Both the position numbers and the translations under genes were made by a program. Positions 59,270-64,000 of a stretch of 64,000 bases of DNA are shown one piece after another; the first letter of the stretch is position 1, and each line of letters starts with the position of its first letter. The notes beneath the pieces are model-generated. The model was not told where the DNA came from, ran no database searches, and saw only the letters and a program-made list of their open reading frames with translations. The DNA lies in the NCBI RefSeq assembly GCF_022812285.1, contig NZ_CP093300.1, forward strand, positions 2,542,001 through 2,606,000, read 5' to 3'. The DNA is from Alkalihalobacillus sp. LMS39 (GTDB lineage: Bacteria; Bacillota; Bacilli; Bacillales; Bacillaceae_F).

Positions 59270-59641
59270 TTAAAAGAATGGACGACGTGGACGTGGACCA
59301 GCAAATCCTGGACCGTAAGCTCCTGCACCTGGTGCTCCTGCTGGACCAAATCCAGCGCCTGCTACTCCTGGTGCGCCAAACCCAGCGCCTGGTGATCCAC
59401 CCGGGCCAAATCCTGCACCTGCAACTCCTGGTGGTGCAACGATATTTTGGTGTGATACCGTTTGTTGGAATGATTCCGTGTGAGGGAATGTGTGAACATG
59501 TTTATAATTGTGATGTGTTACGTTAGTAGTATGACTAGGGTGAATGTTTGGTACAATATACTCGCAACATTTTTGTCTTACGTTACATTTTGTTGGGTGA
59601 ACAACAGCTGGCATTATTTGAGTACATGGTTTTTGCCACAT
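59270..59641 (-). CDS. cotD: CotD-family spore coat protein with glycine-rich tail
   Basis: 123 residues. The N-terminal part has the CotD blocks HPTKCNVRQKCCEYIVPNIHPSHT with four Cys in all (also PCTQIMP), followed by a His-rich segment and then a Gly/Pro/Ala-rich tail (GVAGAGFGPGGSPGAGFG) ending GPRPRRPFF. The tail is longer than a minimal CotD and resembles the protein at 4655-4996. An AAGGAGG lies before the ATG, and a sigma-K-like promoter precedes it. Its position beside ypsA matches B. subtilis. Confidence 0.9.
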   Translation of the reverse strand: MWQKPCTQIMPAVVHPTKCNVRQKCCEYIVPNIHPSHTTNVTHHNYKHVHTFPHTESFQQTVSHQNIVAPPGVAGAGFGPGGSPGAGFGAPGVAGAGFGPAGAPGAGAYGPGFAGPRPRRPFF

Positions 59642-59673
59642 GTGATAATTCCTCCTTATAAGTTATTCAATAT

Positions 59674-59701
59674 TAACCTATGTTAGAAGGACATTTCATG
59701 T
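59674..59701 (-). promoter_or_regulatory. Sigma-K-like promoter of cotD
   Basis: On the minus strand: AC, exactly 17 bases, CATAGGTTA. Same layout as the promoter at 4566-4593. Confidence 0.6.
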
Positions 59702-59781
59702 ACTAGTTGATTCACCTAATTTTCACATCTTTTTTTAAACATACGATTTTAACACAGGCATTTGACTTGAATTTCATCTTT

Positions 59782-59865
59782 TTATGATATTGAGTTTATG
59801 CCAGTCATAATAAAATATGTGAGACCAATCATGATGAAAAATAAATAAAATACGTATTTGGCCAT
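59782..59865 (-). CDS. Possible 27-residue membrane peptide
   Basis: GGAG lies 6 bases before an ATG. The product is almost wholly hydrophobic (MAKYVFYLFFIMIGLTYFIM...), so it is a single-TM micropeptide if expressed. An overlapping 63-codon frame reads far less like protein. No family recognised. Confidence 0.4.
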   Translation of the reverse strand: MAKYVFYLFFIMIGLTYFIMTGINSIS

Positions 59866-60081
59866 AGTCATCTCCATTTTTAAAGTTATCATATTTCCTA
59901 TTTGTAATTGTACTTTCATTTTCACGATTCGACAATTCTTTTATTTTCCAACTAGTTTTCGACATATTAGCAGTGCTTTCTGCTAAGAAATTCGAGCTAA
60001 ACCGCGAAACACCACTAATTTTGCGCTTACCTTGGAAATAATTTAGTGAGGCTTTTAACCTTTATATCTAAAGCGTCTGGC

Positions 60082-61347
60082 TTAGGACGATTGTTGAAGC
60101 TTTCTTGTTAATCTTTCAATCCTTTTCGTCAGTTGTTGTAGCTCTTGTTCCCTTTTCTTATTTTCGCTTTTCTTAACCAATTCCTTTGCCTGTTTTGCAA
60201 AAAGCAACGCTTTTTCTACATCTTTCCATTGATGTTCATATAACATCGCCAACTCATGGCACCATGTATACTTAGGAAAGGTTGCTGTTGCTACAGCGTT
60301 TTCTAACACATCTAGGGCTTTTTGAAATTCTTGATTTTTTTTATAAAGCTTAGCCAGTGGCAAAATAGCTTCATATTGTACACTAGTTTCTGAATATACA
60401 ATGGTTTTATATAAAGCAAGCGCAATAGATTGTTCCCCAACAGCCTCATACCAGCGAGCAATTTCATATTGTTCAACAGGTTTGAGGGCAAACGAGTCAT
60501 ATTCCTGCAAACAACGGGAAAGATGAATATATAACGTAATTAATGACAAAACATCCCATTCATTATGTTCTAGTACCCCCTCAATAAAGTCAGGGTCTTG
60601 TTCATGTAAAAAATCAAAATACAGCATCGGTGCTAAATAACCAGGTGTATCTTGTATTCGTTCATATTGTAAAATTTCTTTTTCTACCACGGATAATTTA
60701 CATGATGGTAGTGTATTTTTCCATAACCGGCGTGCTCCATGAAGCAAATCAAAGTGACCAAATAAAGGTAATTTTGGAACTTCATTTCGAACAAACGTAT
60801 GTCTAGTTTTTACTTGTGGCCAATCAAACGCTTTTCCGTTATAAGTCACAAGATTTGAAAAGTCAGAAACATCCGTTAAAAAATGATGATAAAAAGCAAC
60901 CTCATGCTCCGGACCAGGTAAAAAAAATTGTTTGACTGTAACGGACTGTTCTTGGACTTGACTATAGCCAAGTAAAAAAATCGAATTTCCTACTCCGCTA
61001 CTTAACCCTGTTGTTTCTGTATCAAAAAACAATAAATCGCTTTGCTTTCGCCAAGCAGCAGATAAAGGGTGATGCGTTCTAAGTTTATTCCACTTTTCCA
61101 TTACTGGAATTAATTCCGCAAAGGAATAACGACCATGTTTATGATGAAGTGGGATTTGTTTTTCCCGTATCATACAATACATTGATTCATAAAACGCCGG
61201 TTTACTTTCTAGCTTATCCCACTTCTCTTGAAATGGAATAAATGATTCATCGGCAGTTCCTCGTTGGTGTTCATTGCTTTTGTGCTCAGAAATCCCCATA
61301 TCTTTTTTTAATCGTGATAATTTCCCTTTAAGTGACACAGCACTCAC
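60082..61347 (-). CDS. yprB: YprB, DEDD-type ribonuclease H-like exonuclease with TPR tail
   Basis: 421 residues. The exonuclease core (about 100-270) has FDTETTGLSSG (Asp-x-Glu), TYNGKAFDWPQ, HFDLLHGARRLW and the late HNEWDVLSLITLY with His and Asp. The C-terminal part (about 285-420) is helical repeats of TPR type (ALALYKTIVYSE..., ALDVLENAV...). It overlaps yprA by 4 bases, as in B. subtilis. Confidence 0.92.
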   Translation of the reverse strand: MSAVSLKGKLSRLKKDMGISEHKSNEHQRGTADESFIPFQEKWDKLESKPAFYESMYCMIREKQIPLHHKHGRYSFAELIPVMEKWNKLRTHHPLSAAWRKQSDLLFFDTETTGLSSGVGNSIFLLGYSQVQEQSVTVKQFFLPGPEHEVAFYHHFLTDVSDFSNLVTYNGKAFDWPQVKTRHTFVRNEVPKLPLFGHFDLLHGARRLWKNTLPSCKLSVVEKEILQYERIQDTPGYLAPMLYFDFLHEQDPDFIEGVLEHNEWDVLSLITLYIHLSRCLQEYDSFALKPVEQYEIARWYEAVGEQSIALALYKTIVYSETSVQYEAILPLAKLYKKNQEFQKALDVLENAVATATFPKYTWCHELAMLYEHQWKDVEKALLFAKQAKELVKKSENKKREQELQQLTKRIERLTRKLQQSS

Positions 61348-63620
61348 CCTTTATTTACAAATCTCATCAAACGTTTCACTTCAGTTTTTGCATTTTTCCG
61401 ATAATCAAATAACGTCCCCACACAAGATGGACATCCTTTTTCGCATGGACACCGATCAATAATGGCAAGTGCGCGTTCAAGGATGATATTAAAATGTTTA
61501 TACACGGTCTCACTTAACCCAATTCCACCAGGATAACGGTCATAAATAAAAATCGTAGGGCATTCAGAATGGACCGCTTTAATTTGTGGCACAACATGGA
61601 GATCGCCACTATCACACATAACGAAAACAGGGGCAACATGCTGGATTACATTCGATAATCCCGTTAATGCTTGTTCCAATGATTCTTTTCCCACTTCAGA
61701 AACCAAGCTTTGTGGAAACGAAATCCACATCGCATTCGTGTGTAGCTCTTCTTCTGGAAGATGAATCGGTCCGGAACCAATCGTTTCGAAAGTTGATAGT
61801 TTAATTTTTTTAAAAATTGTCGCCATCGCATTAACCATAACATCACCATAGCCAAGCGTTGCGTTAGACTGTACAGAAGACATGTCCTCTTCTAACACTT
61901 TAAGTTGAACAGCTAAGTTAGCGTCAGTAAAGTAGTCCACTTCGACTTGTCTTACAAACGCTTTTTTTTCGTCCCAATCTAATAACTCAACTTGATGTTG
62001 GACTCCCTCGTGTAAATAAATCGCTTCATCATGAAGCAATGTCATCGCACTAAAGCGGTCCATTTCTCCGATTACTTTAATATTAGCAACGTCGGTTTGG
62101 TCAATGATAATGACATTCTCTTGTGAAGCTGAACGCAAACTAATGTTATGAGCGGGAAACGAATCATTCATCCAATAAAAAGTAGACCCTTTATGGTGAA
62201 GCACTTGTTCGTCTGCTAAAAATTCTAATATTTCATCGACTTCCTCGCCACCAAACAACTCTCCTTGCTTAAAAGGAAGTTCATACGAAGCGCATTTTAA
62301 ATGATCAACTAATATGATTAAGTTGTTTGGATTAATTCTCGCTGATTCTGGTGACCTTTCAAAAAAGTATTCTGGATGTGATATGACATATTGATCAATC
62401 GGTGCTGAATTTGCAACCATAATAATTAAAGATTCATCTTGTCTACGCCCGGCTCGACCAGCTTGTTGCCATGCGCTCGCAATAGAACCTGGGTATCCAT
62501 TCATAATACAAACTTGAAGTTGACCAATATCGACCCCAAGCTCAAGTGCATTTGTGCTAACAACCCCTATGATTTCACCTTGTCGTAAGCCTCGTTCAAT
62601 TTCTCGTCTTTGTTTCGGTAAATAGCCGCCTCGATAGCCACGAATGCTTTTTGTCCCTAACTCTTTTTTTACTATTTCTTGAAGATGACGGAGGATGATT
62701 TCTACTCGAACTCGACTTTTAGCAAAAACAATTGTTTGGATTTGTTCTTTTAAAAATAATTTAGCTAAGTCATTCACTTCAACAGTTCCACTTTTCCGAA
62801 TATGAAGTGGTTTATTTACAATAGGAGGGTTATAAAATACAAAATGTTTTTTTCCTCGTGGGGCTCCATTGTTATTAATAAGTTCCATCGGTTCGCCAGT
62901 TAACTCTTTTGCTAATTCTTTCGGATTTGCGATTGTCGCCGATGTACAAATAAAAGTAGGATAACTACCATAATACGCCGCAATTCGCTTTAATCTTCTT
63001 ATGACATTCGCAACATGACTCCCAAATACACCTCGATATGTATGAAGCTCATCAATAACAACGTATTTTAGATTTTCAAAAAAAGCGACCCACTTCGTAT
63101 GATGCGGTAAAATCGCTGAATGTAACATATCTGGATTTGTAATGACAACATGTCCAGCCTTCCTTACCGCTTGGCGGATTGTCGGGGCAGTATCCCCATC
63201 ATACGTATAGCATTTTACATCGAGACCTACTTCTTCAATAATTTCATTTAACTCACTTTTTTGGTCTTGTGCTAAGGCTTTCGTTGGAAAAAGGTATAAT
63301 GCTCTGCTTTCTTCCCGTTCAATAATTTCTTGTAAAACTGGCAAATTATAGCACAATGTTTTACCAGAGGCTGTCGGTGTAACAGCAACGAAGTTCTTTT
63401 TTTGATAAGCCGTATCAAAAGCGGTTCGTTGATGGCTATAAAGGGAAGTAATGCCTCTATTTTGCAATGCTTGTTTAATTCTGTTATCTACCTCATCTGG
63501 AAACAAGGAATATTTCGCTTCAGTCGGAGGTGTTTGGTACCAATATGAAATATTATCTTTAAATCTATCATCGGACTTTAATTGATTAATAAGTTCTTGT
63601 AATGTTTTCTTTCCAAACAT
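61344..63620 (-). CDS. yprA: YprA, DEAD-box helicase with DUF1998 Cys cluster
   Basis: 758 residues. Helicase motifs: TPTASGKT (I), VIDELHTYRG (II, DELH), CTSATIANP (III), STNALELGVDIGQL (V) and QQAGRAGRRQD (VI). The C-terminal DUF1998 part carries the four-Cys cluster RCPCEKGCPSCVGT. Homologues (MrfA) are Mitomycin C repair factors acting with the exonuclease YprB (MrfB) in B. subtilis. The two genes overlap by 4 bases, supporting a joint repair role. Confidence 0.93.
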   Translation of the reverse strand: MFGKKTLQELINQLKSDDRFKDNISYWYQTPPTEAKYSLFPDEVDNRIKQALQNRGITSLYSHQRTAFDTAYQKKNFVAVTPTASGKTLCYNLPVLQEIIEREESRALYLFPTKALAQDQKSELNEIIEEVGLDVKCYTYDGDTAPTIRQAVRKAGHVVITNPDMLHSAILPHHTKWVAFFENLKYVVIDELHTYRGVFGSHVANVIRRLKRIAAYYGSYPTFICTSATIANPKELAKELTGEPMELINNNGAPRGKKHFVFYNPPIVNKPLHIRKSGTVEVNDLAKLFLKEQIQTIVFAKSRVRVEIILRHLQEIVKKELGTKSIRGYRGGYLPKQRREIERGLRQGEIIGVVSTNALELGVDIGQLQVCIMNGYPGSIASAWQQAGRAGRRQDESLIIMVANSAPIDQYVISHPEYFFERSPESARINPNNLIILVDHLKCASYELPFKQGELFGGEEVDEILEFLADEQVLHHKGSTFYWMNDSFPAHNISLRSASQENVIIIDQTDVANIKVIGEMDRFSAMTLLHDEAIYLHEGVQHQVELLDWDEKKAFVRQVEVDYFTDANLAVQLKVLEEDMSSVQSNATLGYGDVMVNAMATIFKKIKLSTFETIGSGPIHLPEEELHTNAMWISFPQSLVSEVGKESLEQALTGLSNVIQHVAPVFVMCDSGDLHVVPQIKAVHSECPTIFIYDRYPGGIGLSETVYKHFNIILERALAIIDRCPCEKGCPSCVGTLFDYRKNAKTEVKRLMRFVNKG

Positions 63621-63733
63621 CGTTTTCCTCCCGCTACTTACTTGTTTCTATTGTAGCGAATGTTTGTTTGTTTTTCTAGTTTTTGCTTAGTTCCAATCTA
63701 TTCCTTTTGTTTCATTCAAAATCTAGTTTTTTG

Positions 63734-64000
63734 CTACAGCTTCCTCATAAGATTTCTTCCGATAAAGTTTGCAGAAACAGGCTTATGTCCCATTTGTCTT
63801 GCCCAAACCGATAACTGGCCAATATGGTGTATTTCATGGGCGATCACATGGTGAAGAATTTCATCTTTTGTATACAGATTTTCATCCCATGAAACTTCCA
63901 CTTTTTTTGCGCCATCGTCTGAAACTAGTAAAGGCATCCATTGTAATATTTCGTGTTTGGTTTGATGAGATAATATTTTTATTTTTTCTAACGTATTGTA
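63734..64000 (-). CDS. DinB-family protein, 5' end outside window
   Basis: The frame remains open to base 64000, so the N-terminus is cut by the window edge. The visible 89 codons include the DinB metal-site motif HVIAHEIHHIGQLSVWARQMG, with His spaced for a metal ion. DinB/YfiT-like four-helix proteins often act in thiol or detoxification chemistry, but the substrate is unknown. Confidence 0.8.
   Translation of the reverse strand, partial: YNTLEKIKILSHQTKHEILQWMPLLVSDDGAKKVEVSWDENLYTKDEILHHVIAHEIHHIGQLSVWARQMGHKPVSANFIGRNLMRKL

Noticed and set aside
59774-59965. 63-codon minus-strand frame
   Set aside because: Composition is not protein-like and there is no ribosome site; a hydrophobic 27-codon frame in another phase has one.

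Overview
The window is a low-GC Firmicute chromosome segment from a spore-forming member of the Bacillaceae. The evidence is AAGGAGG-type ribosome sites, frequent TTG/GTG starts, and sporulation and germination genes (SpoIIP, a GerA-type receptor operon, a gamma-type SASP, CotD). The right third also keeps the Bacillus subtilis neighbourhood yneT-parE-parC, ypwA, yneR, ypsC, rnpB, gpsB, ypsA, cotD, yprB, yprA. The starch-degrading amylase and general content would suit an alkaliphilic or soil Bacillus relative. I cannot name the species. No rRNA, tRNA, CRISPR array, intact IS element or prophage was seen; the one RNA gene is rnpB.

Left part (1-20 kb): housekeeping and spore genes. These are a GNAT acetyltransferase cut by the window edge, a sulfite-oxidase-like molybdoprotein, SpoIIP, an M23 peptidase plus bactofilin pair, a glycine-rich spore-type protein behind a sigma-K-like promoter, a GDSL esterase, an SDR, the yfmT-yfmS pair (aldehyde dehydrogenase plus soluble chemoreceptor), a four-gene germinant receptor operon (A-C-D-B order), an erythromycin-esterase-like protein, an iron alcohol dehydrogenase, a 7TM-PAS-GGDEF cyclase and an unassigned polytopic membrane protein.

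Centre-left (20-31 kb): a zinc-limitation (Zur) cluster. Four Zur-box-like sites (one a perfect 9-1-9 repeat) precede three different COG0523/CobW-type GTPases, a SufU paralogue, a dCMP-deaminase-like zinc enzyme and the alternative GTP cyclohydrolase FolE2. A gamma-SASP gene with five repeats and an autoregulated TetR-ABC exporter operon lie between them. The likely theme is GTPases passing scarce zinc to selected client enzymes while FolE2 replaces a zinc-dependent enzyme.

Centre (31-40.6 kb): accessory region. It has a phosphotransferase, a beta-lactamase-fold hydrolase, and a compact cluster of short beta-rich, Gly/Asn-rich GerP-like proteins around an alpha-crystallin-like protein. A roughly 380-bp duplication then brackets an island with a two-TM coiled-coil protein and two tiny charged proteins. 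A MarR-controlled half-size FAD oxidoreductase follows.

Right part (40.6-64 kb): a 1143-residue multidomain alpha-amylase, topoisomerase IV, a poly-Q membrane protein, a GH18 protein, M32 carboxypeptidase, RNase P RNA, GpsB, CotD, YprB/YprA and a DinB-like gene cut by the right edge. Two dispersed intergenic repeat families run through the window: R1, about 130-190 bp with forward-forward-reverse-reverse GGACAT..TTCCG motifs at five loci, and R2, a GAAAAACGCG..GCGTCTTTTCTT repeat at three loci.
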